Shown piece by piece: positions 35,306 through 44,060 of a DNA stretch of 64,000 nt; position 1 is the stretch's first letter, and each line of letters starts with the position of its first letter. The translations under genes were made by a program, and so were the position numbers. Origin of the DNA: Hyphomicrobiaceae bacterium (GTDB taxonomy: Bacteria; Pseudomonadota; Alphaproteobacteria; Rhizobiales; Hyphomicrobiaceae); the NCBI GenBank assembly GCA_041397645.1, contig JAWKWE010000005.1, forward strand, positions 62,001 to 126,000, in the 5' to 3' direction. Under the pieces are notes generated by a model. That model did no database searches. It saw nothing but the letters and a program-made list of their open reading frames with translations, and was not told where the DNA came from.

Positions 35306-37521
35306 ACGACGCTCTCCTGCTTGCGAATATGTCGGACCGGGACACGCGCGGCCTGATCTTTGAGCCCGGCCGGAACAGTCATCGTGCGGCCTCTAGCGGC
35401 GAGAACCTGTGGTACGCAGGTTTTGGCGTCGTTATAGATAGCGACACAATCCAAACACTGGAAACACTCGTCGTAACGCACTTGTCCCGATGGCTGGATG
35501 CTGCCGTAGCGGCAGCGCTTAGCGCACAACTGACACGGCGTACCGCACTCGGTACGGCGCGCGATCCAATCGAGAGCGCGCACGCGCCCGAGCAGGGCCA
35601 GTGCTGCACCGAGCGGACAGACATACAAACAGTAACCTTTGAAGACGAAGGCGCTCAGCGCGAGAAGTCCGAGCGCATAGAGAACATAGGGAAGTGCGCG
35701 GTCAAAGCCCAACGTTATCGCTGTCTTGAAGGGCTCCGCCTCGGCGAGCTTTTCAGCAAGTGGGGTCGACACGAAAGCCATGCCGATTATCGCAGCCAGC
35801 ACGACATACTTTACGAGCCTTAACTTGCGATCGATCGAGGCTGGTATTGAGATCTGACGCACGCCGAGCGCACGCGCGGCATTACCCACGAGCTCCTGGA
35901 AGGCGCCGAACGGGCACAGCCAGCCGCAGAATGTGCCGCGACCGAACAGCGCCAGCGTTATCAGTACGAAGCTCCATAACAACAGCGACACCGGATCGAA
36001 GAGCAGGAACCCGAAGTCACCTTTCTCCTTGGCCGCGTTGATGACGGCAAGAATATTATGAATGGAGAGCTGACCTTGCGCCCACCAGCCGATCCCGGCC
36101 AACGTGACGGCCAGGAACGCCATTCGGAAAAGCCCGAACGCGCGTGCATTGGTCGTCAGCCGGCGCATATTCGAAAGGGCAAGCGTCAGCAAAATTATAG
36201 CGCATGCAGCAAGCGCGATCTTGAAGCGTTGCTCCTTCCAGACGGCGCGCCATCCCTCAAGTGCGATCTCGGGGGCGGAAAAGAACTCTTTCGGGGCGTT
36301 TAGCGTCGTGGAGAAGTCTTTGGTTTCACGTCGTGGGTAGATCTCGGTATTCTGTCGTGTGACCCGCATGGAAAGTTGCCAGGGGCGCGCTGGTGCGAAC
36401 CCGGTTTCGGGGATTACCTTCAGCATTGTCCAGGTCATCCCAGAAGGAAGCGCATCAGAGGCAACGACATCGGCGGAGGCTGCATCGCTGATGTTGATGG
36501 GAAGCTGGTCCTGAGTGATGGAAATGAAAGCGGGTATCGCTGTTGCCCGCTGCTCAGCGCCGCGAAAACCGTAGTGGCCACGGCTCGCGACCAGGATTGC
36601 GTGGTCTCCAGGTGCGAGCGTGCTCATCAAATGCTCGTAGGCTGCCTTGCCCAGCAGTCCTCGTCCGATAGCAGGAATATTGAGATAGGCTGCCCACACT
36701 TCGGTGGCTTCCGCTTTAGGCTGGGCTCCCGCGATCTCGTCAGAATCCTTCGGGAACGCTGGTCCGAAGGACTTTTCAATGTCAGAAGTGTTGAACGTGT
36801 TTTTGACCAAGTAACCCTTCGCAACCAGCGTTGCCGGATCGAGGGTTTCTCCGTCATCGGGTTTGAGAACGAGGGGGGCTGCGGAATCGGCCGTGCTCAT
36901 CCCGAGTTTCGCGCGGGCAACCTTGAGCGCAGCCGAAAGCACAGACTCGTTCATGATGCGCACCGATACGGTCGCGCGTGAAATGCCATCGATCGTGACG
37001 GTGCCGGGGATCGCTTGTCCGGCGGTGTGCGCCGGCGCTAGCTTGATGTTCTGCTTTACCGAAAGCCCGCGATATTGCTTGGCGAAGTCAACGAGAGAAT
37101 CTTCACCCACCCCGTGTTGGAAGATCGGCTCCTTATGGGAGATCACATTGACGCCGAGAAAGCTTCCATCCGGCGCGATCGCAATCAGCAGATTTGGAGG
37201 CGTCCCTGCGTATCCCGCGATAGGGGCGAGATCGATTGCTTCAAAGACGTAGCCCAGAAGCTCATCAGACGCAGGGATCGCGTGGCGAAACAGCGGCCAA
37301 ATGGGAAGATCAGGGTCACGCTCGCCGATCAGATAGGGCTCAGGATAGAACTTAGCGATCTGATCGCGGGTCAGTTCGCCCGCACTCAGCGCGAAAGTCT
37401 GCGTGAACACCGCAGCGATAACGAAAGGTGCCAGCAAGAAGGCCGTTCGCACGACCTCCAGCCATCGGAAATGCTCGCGTCGACATTCGGAACGGGCATC
37501 GAGTTGCCGTCCAATCTTCAT
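35302..37521 (-). CDS. NosR/NirI-family flavo-iron-sulfur membrane protein
   Basis: 739 aa from the ATG at 37521 (AGGGA upstream), the normal NosR length; a longer frame to 37947 is rejected. Order: a signal/membrane helix (about 23-45), a periplasmic FMN-binding domain with the flavinylation motif SRATVS (Thr184 the likely FMN site), about five to six membrane helices, two Cys pairs CGWLCP and CLYVCP in NapH-like helices, and a C-terminal ferredoxin part (CGTPCQLCAKRC, then CFQCLDC). NosR passes electrons for nitrous oxide reduction; NirI is its nitrite-reduction relative. No nosZDFYL or nir genes are in the window. It is coupled to apbE. Confidence 0.93.
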   Translation of the reverse strand: MKIGRQLDARSECRREHFRWLEVVRTAFLLAPFVIAAVFTQTFALSAGELTRDQIAKFYPEPYLIGERDPDLPIWPLFRHAIPASDELLGYVFEAIDLAPIAGYAGTPPNLLIAIAPDGSFLGVNVISHKEPIFQHGVGEDSLVDFAKQYRGLSVKQNIKLAPAHTAGQAIPGTVTIDGISRATVSVRIMNESVLSAALKVARAKLGMSTADSAAPLVLKPDDGETLDPATLVAKGYLVKNTFNTSDIEKSFGPAFPKDSDEIAGAQPKAEATEVWAAYLNIPAIGRGLLGKAAYEHLMSTLAPGDHAILVASRGHYGFRGAEQRATAIPAFISITQDQLPINISDAASADVVASDALPSGMTWTMLKVIPETGFAPARPWQLSMRVTRQNTEIYPRRETKDFSTTLNAPKEFFSAPEIALEGWRAVWKEQRFKIALAACAIILLTLALSNMRRLTTNARAFGLFRMAFLAVTLAGIGWWAQGQLSIHNILAVINAAKEKGDFGFLLFDPVSLLLWSFVLITLALFGRGTFCGWLCPFGAFQELVGNAARALGVRQISIPASIDRKLRLVKYVVLAAIIGMAFVSTPLAEKLAEAEPFKTAITLGFDRALPYVLYALGLLALSAFVFKGYCLYVCPLGAALALLGRVRALDWIARRTECGTPCQLCAKRCRYGSIQPSGQVRYDECFQCLDCVAIYNDAKTCVPQVLAARGRTMTVPAGLKDQAARVPVRHIRKQESVV

Positions 37522-37735
37522 CACAGATCCCTTGTCGTGTGTGGAAGCCCCGTTTTGCTTCGCGCCGTAGACAACGCACAGCCATAGGAACTGGTGTGGC
37601 CCATCGAACCCGGCCTGTCTATCAGACTTCCGGCTTTCTGATGCTAAGTCCCGCTGAACAATTATTGTAATTACGGCTGTGTAAGACGCGCAAACAGGGT
37701 TGTGGGTCGCTGCGTTGCACAATAGATCTATCAGC

Positions 37736-38170
37736 ATGGACATCGTTAAGCAGGTTGCCGCTCTACCAGTTCGGACCTCCCAAGAGGGTGCCGTTGAGGT
37801 GCTGTTGGTGACGTCTCGTGAAACTAGGCGATGGGTTCTGCCGAAGGGCTGGCCCTCCAAGCGGCTGAAGGACAAGGACGCAGCCGCTCGCGAAGCCAAG
37901 CAGGAAGCGGGGGCGACAGGCAAGATTGCGTCCAAACCGATCGGCACCTACCGCTATCGCAAAGTCGAAGGCGCCACGTGGCGGCTCGTTGAGGTCAGCG
38001 TTTACGTCTTAAAGGTAAAAAACGAACTCAAGCGCTGGCGCGAGCAGGAGCAGAGGGAGCGCCAATGGTTCCCCGCGTCTGTGGCCGCCCGACGTGTGCG
38101 CGAACCCAAACTTCGGTTGCTTCTGAAGAGTCTGACAGGAGAGCCTGCGACAACGCTGCGGGCCAAGTGA
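37736..38170 (+). CDS. Nudix-family protein with altered Nudix box
   Basis: 144 aa from the ATG at 37736 (MDIVKQVAALPVR). The fold is Nudix of the diphosphoinositol-polyphosphate-hydrolase type: RWVLPKGWPSKRLKDKDAAAREAKQEAGATG. Compared with GX5EX7REUXEEXGU, the first Glu is Leu and REUXEE reads REAKQE, so two of the expected acidic residues are changed; the last Glu remains. Activity may be weak or altered. Relatives remove pyrophosphate from nucleotides or polyphosphates. It is divergent from the NosR-like gene (214-base gap) and no strong Shine-Dalgarno is visible. Confidence 0.82.
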   Translation: MDIVKQVAALPVRTSQEGAVEVLLVTSRETRRWVLPKGWPSKRLKDKDAAAREAKQEAGATGKIASKPIGTYRYRKVEGATWRLVEVSVYVLKVKNELKRWREQEQRERQWFPASVAARRVREPKLRLLLKSLTGEPATTLRAK

Positions 38171-38426
38171 TTGCCTGCCGCGAAATAGGCGCTTGTCCAC
38201 AAGCCGACCAAACTGAACACCTGCTGCCAATTCCGCAAGATGTCTTGTGCTCATTTTGGCCTTATGAGGCAGCGTCTTTTCGCTGGCCGAATTGTGGCCA
38301 TTTGGGGATTAACAAGCACAAAATCCGCCTAAAAACGGACATTTAGCGACTAGGAGACTCGTCGTTCCATGCTAAAGATTCTGCGCGGGGTTGATATTGC
38401 TTGGGAGAGGTTGTCGCGGGGGATTT

Positions 38427-40625
38427 ATGCGACGGCGTGGGGGCATGCGAATTACGGTTGCGCGCGGCGCGAGCTTTAGGGCTCGTGGCAGGTGGCGCGC
38501 GTCCTATGCCGTTCTGGTTGCGGCAGGCCTTTTCGTATGCGCGGACATTGCTGCATTTCGTGTGATCTCACCCTTGCTTGTCTCTCCAGCACGTGCAGGA
38601 GACGACGATGACCGGCGAGAGCGTCTTCAGCGGCTGCGCGAAGCTATGGAAGAGCGTCGCCAGCGTGCTGAGGACCGCCGTCAACGCGCAATGGAACGTC
38701 AGGCGCAGCGGGACGAACGTGCCAAGGCGGCAGCGGAACGCGCTCAGGCAGCGGCCGAACGGGCACAGGCGGCCGCAGATCGCAGCGCGCAACAGCGATC
38801 AGACGACAGTTCATCGCGGCAGGTGCAGTCGAAAGACGATAATTCGTCACGCGAGGATACGCGCCAAGATACGTCTTCGTCTTCCAACAGTAAAAAGGAC
38901 GATGACAAAAAGGACGATGACAAAAAAGACGGCGACGACAAAGCCGACAAAAGCGATGACAAGGATGGGCGCAGCTCTCCAGCCAGGGCAATCGCTGACG
39001 TCGATGACGATAGCGAACCAGCGACTCTCGTGGAGTGGTTTGACAGGCTGACGAAGCCGAAGAACGCCGGCGGGCATCGCAATCCGGATAGGGAAGCAAA
39101 GCCCGCGCCGGCGAAGTCTTGGGCGACAACGACCTCTTCCATCAAGAAGGGAGCGAAGAACAGCGCCGACGATGTCAAACCGGCTCAGGCCGTCGCTGAA
39201 CCTGCGAGCAAAAGCCAGTCTGAGAAAGTCGCGGCCGCGCCCGCGCAAAAGGCGGCTTCGAAAGCTAAGAGCGTTACACAGGTCGGCTCGGCGCCCGATG
39301 GAGCCCCTCGGCGCGGAATGGTCGATTTCGAGTTACTTCAAATGGGTGCGTTCAAGCAGCACGAGATCATGGCTTCTGGACTTGATCAGCAGGCTTCGGA
39401 ACGCGCACGCGCACTAGGCTTTCAGACCACGGCTCGGATCTTTGCGCCCGGCGACTCCGCGCCCGTTCAGCGCCTCGTTCTTCCCAAGGGCATGAGCGAG
39501 AAGGCAGCTGTTGCATTGCTGGAGAAGGAAATTCCGGCGGGACACTTCGGCCCTAATCATATCTACCGAATTAAGCCTGCTGCCGACGCGCAAGGCCGAA
39601 GCTATCGGGTAAACGTTGGGGCCAAGAAACCTGAGGGTGAGGATGACTGCGTCGGCGACAAATGCTTTGCGCGTGAACTGATCCATTGGAAGAGAGAGCT
39701 CAAGACCTGCGCGCGAAGCGTGCGTGTCGGCATCATCGACACTTCATTTGACACCGCGCATCCAGCCTTCGCTGGCAGGAATATGGCATCGGCAAGTTTC
39801 CGTGGCGGTTCCAGCACGGCAGCCAGTGGCGATTGGCACGGAACAGCCGTCCTTTCGGTTCTTGCAGGTTCCAGTGAAAGCGAAACACCTGGGCTTGTTC
39901 CCGATGCGGAGTTCCTGTTAGCCAGTACATTCGGGTCTGACAGTGATGGACAGATTTCTGCCGACGCCGTCTCAGTGTTGCGGGCTCTCGCATGGCTCGA
40001 CTCTCGCAACGTCGATCTGGTCAATATGAGCTTCTCCGGACCGGCCAATCCTCAGATTGAAACTGCGATCGCGGCGATGTCTGCTAAGGGCGTCATTTTC
40101 GTCGCCGCAGCAGGCAACCGCGGAGCCAACGGGCCGCCCAGCTATCCGGCCGCCTATCCTCAGGTGATCGCCGTTACCGCCATCAGCAAGGATATGCGCA
40201 GCTATCGACACGCGAACCGCGGCGACTACGTCGACGTGGCTGCCCCCGGCGTCAATATCTGGACGGCATTGCCCAATGCCCGCGAAGGTTATCGCACCGG
40301 CACGTCGTTTGCCGCGCCGTTCGTGACCGGGCTGTTGGCTGCGATGCCTGCGGCACGCAAGAACACGCGCACGAAAGAGGACGTGCTTTCGCGCATTTCG
40401 ATGCAAGACCTGGGACCTCCGGGACGAGACCCAACCTATGGCGAAGGTCTGCCCCTTGCACCGGCGAGCTGCAATGAGATCGGCGGGGTGGCAAGTCTTC
40501 CTTGGACAGATGAAGCCCGCCGCATGGCTGTCGGAGCTTCCAGCAACGAGCTCTCAAGCTTCGAGCCGGCCGCTCTACCCGATACGTCGGGGGCTGCGAT
40601 GTCTGCATTCGGGTTTTCGCAATAG
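38427..40625 (+). CDS. Exported subtilisin-like serine protease (S8)
   Basis: 732 aa from the ATG at 38427 (GGGGGATTT upstream). An N-terminal signal (YAVLVAAGLFVCADIAAFRVI) is followed by a long charged helix (Arg/Glu/Ala repeats such as REAMEERRQRAEDRRQR), then a Ser/Asp/Lys-rich linker (KKDDDKKDDDKKDGDD). A domain near QMGAFKQHEIMASGLD may be an inhibitor-like prodomain. The catalytic residues are in the C-terminal third: Asp in GIIDTSFD, His in GDWHGTAVLSVLAG, Asn in AAAGNRG and Ser in GTSFAAPFVTG. It faces an ECF sigma/anti-sigma operon; S8 proteases are often near such pairs in these bacteria, possibly in envelope stress. Confidence 0.93.
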   Translation: MRRRGGMRITVARGASFRARGRWRASYAVLVAAGLFVCADIAAFRVISPLLVSPARAGDDDDRRERLQRLREAMEERRQRAEDRRQRAMERQAQRDERAKAAAERAQAAAERAQAAADRSAQQRSDDSSSRQVQSKDDNSSREDTRQDTSSSSNSKKDDDKKDDDKKDGDDKADKSDDKDGRSSPARAIADVDDDSEPATLVEWFDRLTKPKNAGGHRNPDREAKPAPAKSWATTTSSIKKGAKNSADDVKPAQAVAEPASKSQSEKVAAAPAQKAASKAKSVTQVGSAPDGAPRRGMVDFELLQMGAFKQHEIMASGLDQQASERARALGFQTTARIFAPGDSAPVQRLVLPKGMSEKAAVALLEKEIPAGHFGPNHIYRIKPAADAQGRSYRVNVGAKKPEGEDDCVGDKCFARELIHWKRELKTCARSVRVGIIDTSFDTAHPAFAGRNMASASFRGGSSTAASGDWHGTAVLSVLAGSSESETPGLVPDAEFLLASTFGSDSDGQISADAVSVLRALAWLDSRNVDLVNMSFSGPANPQIETAIAAMSAKGVIFVAAAGNRGANGPPSYPAAYPQVIAVTAISKDMRSYRHANRGDYVDVAAPGVNIWTALPNAREGYRTGTSFAAPFVTGLLAAMPAARKNTRTKEDVLSRISMQDLGPPGRDPTYGEGLPLAPASCNEIGGVASLPWTDEARRMAVGASSNELSSFEPAALPDTSGAAMSAFGFSQ

Positions 40626-41068
40626 ACATTGCTGGTCGGCTGTAGGCCGCCGATTGACAGCTTCACTCAGTCTAGCCCTCTTCATCCCTAGAGAAGCGCC
40701 GCATTCTTTAGAGAAGGGCCGCGTGTGCGGAACCTATGCACGTTCAGCGCTACAAAAAGGAAAGCCCACCGCGCAGCCAGTTCCGGAAAGCGGGGTGCCG
40801 GACTGACGAGCGCGATGGGCCTCATGCCTCTCAGCGAACGCGTGTGCGCCGCCAGGAGATTGACCGGCATTTGCGATTGCTCGTTGCGGGTCGAGCGTTC
40901 TCGCTAATGACAGCCAATGTATGCTGGGTACGACGGACATGGTTCCCAAAACTGCGATCAAATAAACAAGCCGTGTGGACCGAAAACGCTTATTCCAAGC
41001 ACGAGGAGCGCCGCTTCAGCGGCAAGCGTGGCTAATAAATTATGTCCGCCGCCGCGACGTTCCCCAGC
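40626..41068. other. Intergenic region between protease and anti-sigma genes
   Basis: About 440 bases between convergent genes. Two near-identical short units (AGAGAAGCGCCGC and AGAGAAGGGCCGC, near 40690 and 40712) lie at the left. I see no clear terminator hairpin with a T tract and no gene. Confidence 0.4.
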
Positions 41069-41968
41069 CTATGGCTTCCCCTTGTCGTTCCACCCATCTG
41101 CAATCAATTTTGCTTCGTCTTTGCCTGAGAGCGCATCGCCTTGGATGCTGCGATCGATAGCACCCTCAAGGGCTGCGAATTCCGGAGCACCGGCCGGTGT
41201 GAATTCGCCCTCAGAAGATTTCTCACTGGCGTTGCTTTCTGAACTCGCGCTCTTGGCAGCGAGATCGACGGGCTCGGCAGCATGGAACGCGACGCTCCAA
41301 CGCCCATCTGGAGTCCGGCATGCGTAACCAGCATATGCCGCTTTCGCAGCCCGTGTGAGGGTATACTGGCGGCAGATCCGGTCGTCTTCATCGCGGAACG
41401 TCAAAACTGGCGTCACCTTCACAAGGCCCTGCTCGTAGGGATTGTTGGAAGGGATAGTGTCGAGCGCGGTACGCAGCGCGCCGCTTGCGAAAACGGTATC
41501 GCCGTCGAGCGCGACCACGCCATCCGAGCCAAGTCCTTGCGGGCTGGTTGCCGGAAGAGAGGCATGTCCGGCGAGCCAGCCCGCTCCCGCGATTACAGCA
41601 ACAGTTGCGGCCAACGCGGCTGCACTGGCAAAGTTTGGAAATTCGGGCAGCAACAGATCGCGGATGCGATCCATCAGGGAAGGGCCTAAAGCGCGCGATC
41701 CGATCTGGCCTTCGCGGCTCTGGCTCGTTTGCGATGCCTGCGTTCCCACCGGCGTGCTCAGCACGGTGCCGATCAGCCGGTCGGGAACGGGCGAGGTGAG
41801 GGCCTCGCAAAACATCCCAGCAAGCACGTCGCGCGTCACGACGTAGGGTGACAATCGCGCCTGTTCAGCCGGATTAGCTTCGAGGATGGCTGCGACCCGC
41901 TGCATCTCTGCTTCATCGAGCGCACCGTCGGCATAGGCCATCAGCAATTCGTCAGGAAGTCTTTCCAA
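41069..41968 (-). CDS. Anti-sigma factor, membrane-spanning
   Basis: 299 aa. It starts at a TTG at 41968 with GGGAG upstream, overlapping the sigma gene by 17 bases. The N-terminal 60 residues have the usual anti-sigma helices (LPDELLMAYADGALDEAEMQRVAAIL) without the HxxxCxxC zinc motif. One membrane helix (FASAAALAATVAVIAGAGWLAG, about 115-135) separates this from a periplasmic domain containing two Cys (DRICRQYTL, GYACRTPDG) that may form a disulfide. It should hold the sigma factor at the membrane until an envelope signal releases it. The C-terminal block contains DALSGKDEAKLIADGW. Confidence 0.88.
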   Translation of the reverse strand: MERLPDELLMAYADGALDEAEMQRVAAILEANPAEQARLSPYVVTRDVLAGMFCEALTSPVPDRLIGTVLSTPVGTQASQTSQSREGQIGSRALGPSLMDRIRDLLLPEFPNFASAAALAATVAVIAGAGWLAGHASLPATSPQGLGSDGVVALDGDTVFASGALRTALDTIPSNNPYEQGLVKVTPVLTFRDEDDRICRQYTLTRAAKAAYAGYACRTPDGRWSVAFHAAEPVDLAAKSASSESNASEKSSEGEFTPAGAPEFAALEGAIDRSIQGDALSGKDEAKLIADGWNDKGKP

Positions 41969-42494
41969 GGCGCGCTCCCGAGTTTGCGGCGGCCAAGGCC
42001 GGATTTGTTTCCATCAAGGCGTTGGCAATCGCCTGACGCGCACGAGACAGCCTGCTCATCACTGTGCCGATCGGCAGCTGCAAGGTCTCAGCGGCCTCCT
42101 TGTAGGAAAGCCCGTCGATGCACACGAGCGCGACGAGAACCTGCTGATCGCGCGGCAGGCGGTCCATCTCCTTGAAAACCGATGCCAAGGTCAGCCGGTT
42201 CTCAACAACCGTACGGCCGTCGCTTCCTGAAATTTCGGCGATGTCTTCCAGGTCAGCGCGCTCACCGCGCACCTTGGCTGCACGTTTTGAATCGAACCAG
42301 ATGTTCTGTGCGATCCTGTACATCCAACTGTCCAATCTCGTACCCGGCTGCCACTGATCCGCTCGCGCCAGCGCGCGCTCGCACGTGTCCTGCACCAGGT
42401 CGTCGGCCTGTTCCAAATTCCTCGTGAGCGCGTACGCAAACCTGCGTAAGCGGGGCAGAAATTCGATCATTTGGGATCGAATGTTCTCCGTCAC
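41952..42494 (-). CDS. ECF-type RNA polymerase sigma factor
   Basis: 180 aa from a GTG at 42494 with AAAGGAAAG ahead. Region 2 (LPRLRRFAYALTRNLEQADDLVQDTCERAL) and region 4 (VALVCIDGLSYKEAAETLQLPIGTVMSRLSRAR) are complete; regions 1 and 3 are absent, as in ECF factors. It overlaps its anti-sigma gene, so the two are co-expressed. A matching ECF-type promoter lies 30-55 bases upstream, implying self-activation. Targets may include the neighbouring S8 protease, but no like promoter was seen before that gene. Confidence 0.94.
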   Translation of the reverse strand: MTENIRSQMIEFLPRLRRFAYALTRNLEQADDLVQDTCERALARADQWQPGTRLDSWMYRIAQNIWFDSKRAAKVRGERADLEDIAEISGSDGRTVVENRLTLASVFKEMDRLPRDQQVLVALVCIDGLSYKEAAETLQLPIGTVMSRLSRARQAIANALMETNPALAAANSGARLGKTS

Positions 42495-42523
42495 GAGCTT
42501 TCCTTTTCTCAAGTCGGGATGAG

Positions 42524-42548
42524 AACGCGCTGGCGCGTACTTTATTCC
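42524..42548 (-). promoter_or_regulatory. Candidate ECF promoter of the sigma operon
   Basis: On the minus strand GGAAT (42544-42548) and CGTT (42524-42527) are 16 bases apart, matching the GGAAc/t-N16-CGTT pattern of alphaproteobacterial ECF promoters. The inferred transcript start is about 20 bases before the GTG. Confidence 0.55.
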
Positions 42549-42660
42549 GCCACATTTCAAAAGTGGCTACGAGCGCAGTTATGTTGCTCAAATAGCACGA
42601 ATACGCCGGATTGCCATGCAACCCGCCGTACAGGCCCTCTCCTAGGACAATACGCCAAGT

Positions 42661-43848
42661 TTAAGCGGCTGCGTTGAGGCGGTCAAAGCCGCGGGCAAGA
42701 TCAGCTTTCAGATCTTCAAGATCGTCAAGCCCGATATGGATGCGCAGGGCCGGACCTTCGGCTTTCCACTTGGTCGCGGTGCGGTAGGAGCGCGGATCAA
42801 AGGGAAGGATCAGGCTTTCATATCCGCCCCAGGAATAGCCCATGCCGAACAGCTCAAGGTCGTCGACAAAGGCTGCCAGCGCTTTCTGCGATGCGGGTTT
42901 TAGAACGAAACTGAATAAGCCCGAGGCGCCCGTATAGTCGCGCTTCCACAATTGATGACCTGCGTCCGTTTCTAGTCCGGGATGCAATACGCGCGCGACT
43001 TCCGCACGCCCGGCAAGCCAATGGGCCATATCGAGCCCTGCCTGCATATGATGGCGCAAGCGCAGATCAAGCGTACGCAGACCGCGAAGAGCCAGATATG
43101 CTTCCTCCGATCCAATGCTGAGGCCGAGATCTTCCTTGGCTTGTTCGAGTTCCTTGGCGACGCGCGCATTACCCGTTGCGACGCCAAGATTACCGTCGGC
43201 ATGTCCGACGATGTATTTCGTTGCGGCTTCGATGCTCACGTCGGCGCCAAGCGCAAGTGGCTTGCAATACAGTGGCGTCGCCCAAGTGTTGTCGACCAAC
43301 ACGTACAGTCCGCGCGCGTGCGCGGCTTCTGCGATCGCAGGGAGATCCTGCATTTCGAATGTTTGAGAGCCTGGGCTTTCAACAAAGACCAGCCGCGTCT
43401 TGTCGGTGAAAAGATCCTTGATGTGCGCGCCAATCGCAGGATCGTAGTAGATCGTTTTTACACCTAGACGTTTCAGCATACTGTCACAGAAGGCGCGGGT
43501 CGGCTGATAAACCGTGTCTACCATCAGTATTTCATCGCCCGACCTCACAAAGGCCAGCAGCGCCGCGGCCACGGCGGTGAGGCCGCTGGGGGCAAGAAAC
43601 GTGAAAGTGCCGCCCGTCAGAGCATTGAAAGCGTCTTCCAGTGCTTTTGTAGTAGGCGTTGCGCGCCGCCCGTAGGTGTAAGGTTGGGTGCGGGATTTCA
43701 GCGCCTCCAACGTAGGAAAGAGGACGGTGGACCCCCGGAACACGGGGGTATTCACAAAGCCGTATTGAGCGGAGGGATTGCGTCCCAAATGGACGACGTC
43801 GGTGGCGGCATTTCGTCCTCGCCCCGTCGGGTCGTTCTTTTTGCTCAT
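42661..43848 (-). CDS. metC: Cystathionine beta-lyase
   Basis: 395 aa from the ATG at 43848 (GAGGACCC upstream). It is a PLP enzyme of the Cys/Met metabolism family. Motifs: YTYGRRATPTTKALEDAFNALTGG, FVESPGSQTFEMQD, LVDNTWATPLYCKPLALGADVSIEAATKYIVGHAD (the Lys in ATKYI is the PLP Schiff-base residue), and YSWGGYESL. The pattern RRATPTTKAL and VDNTWATP is typical of MetC rather than MetB. It cleaves cystathionine to homocysteine, pyruvate and ammonia in the cytoplasm. Related lyases cannot be fully excluded. Divergent from the amino-acid-binding protein. Confidence 0.92.
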   Translation of the reverse strand: MSKKNDPTGRGRNAATDVVHLGRNPSAQYGFVNTPVFRGSTVLFPTLEALKSRTQPYTYGRRATPTTKALEDAFNALTGGTFTFLAPSGLTAVAAALLAFVRSGDEILMVDTVYQPTRAFCDSMLKRLGVKTIYYDPAIGAHIKDLFTDKTRLVFVESPGSQTFEMQDLPAIAEAAHARGLYVLVDNTWATPLYCKPLALGADVSIEAATKYIVGHADGNLGVATGNARVAKELEQAKEDLGLSIGSEEAYLALRGLRTLDLRLRHHMQAGLDMAHWLAGRAEVARVLHPGLETDAGHQLWKRDYTGASGLFSFVLKPASQKALAAFVDDLELFGMGYSWGGYESLILPFDPRSYRTATKWKAEGPALRIHIGLDDLEDLKADLARGFDRLNAAA

Positions 43849-44060
43849 GGGTCCTCGCGAGCCGGCTTGGAAAATCGCCCTGTGACGCATCTTGACGCTC
43901 TGGTCAAGGCTTGACCTTCCAGCCTCGCTGGAGAACTGTGCTGGCGTTCAAATGGGCACCCGTCCCCTTCGTGGCGCATTTCGCCCGGGAGGTCGCGTGT
44001 TGGCACACCAGGTATGCTGCGCCGGGCCGGCTTGGTGATGCCCGGAGAAGCTTGGAAGTT

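Noticed and set aside
37522..37735. FNR/NnrR-type site upstream of the NosR-like gene
   Set aside because: Looked for TTGAT-N4-ATCAA and near variants on both strands; none convincing was seen.
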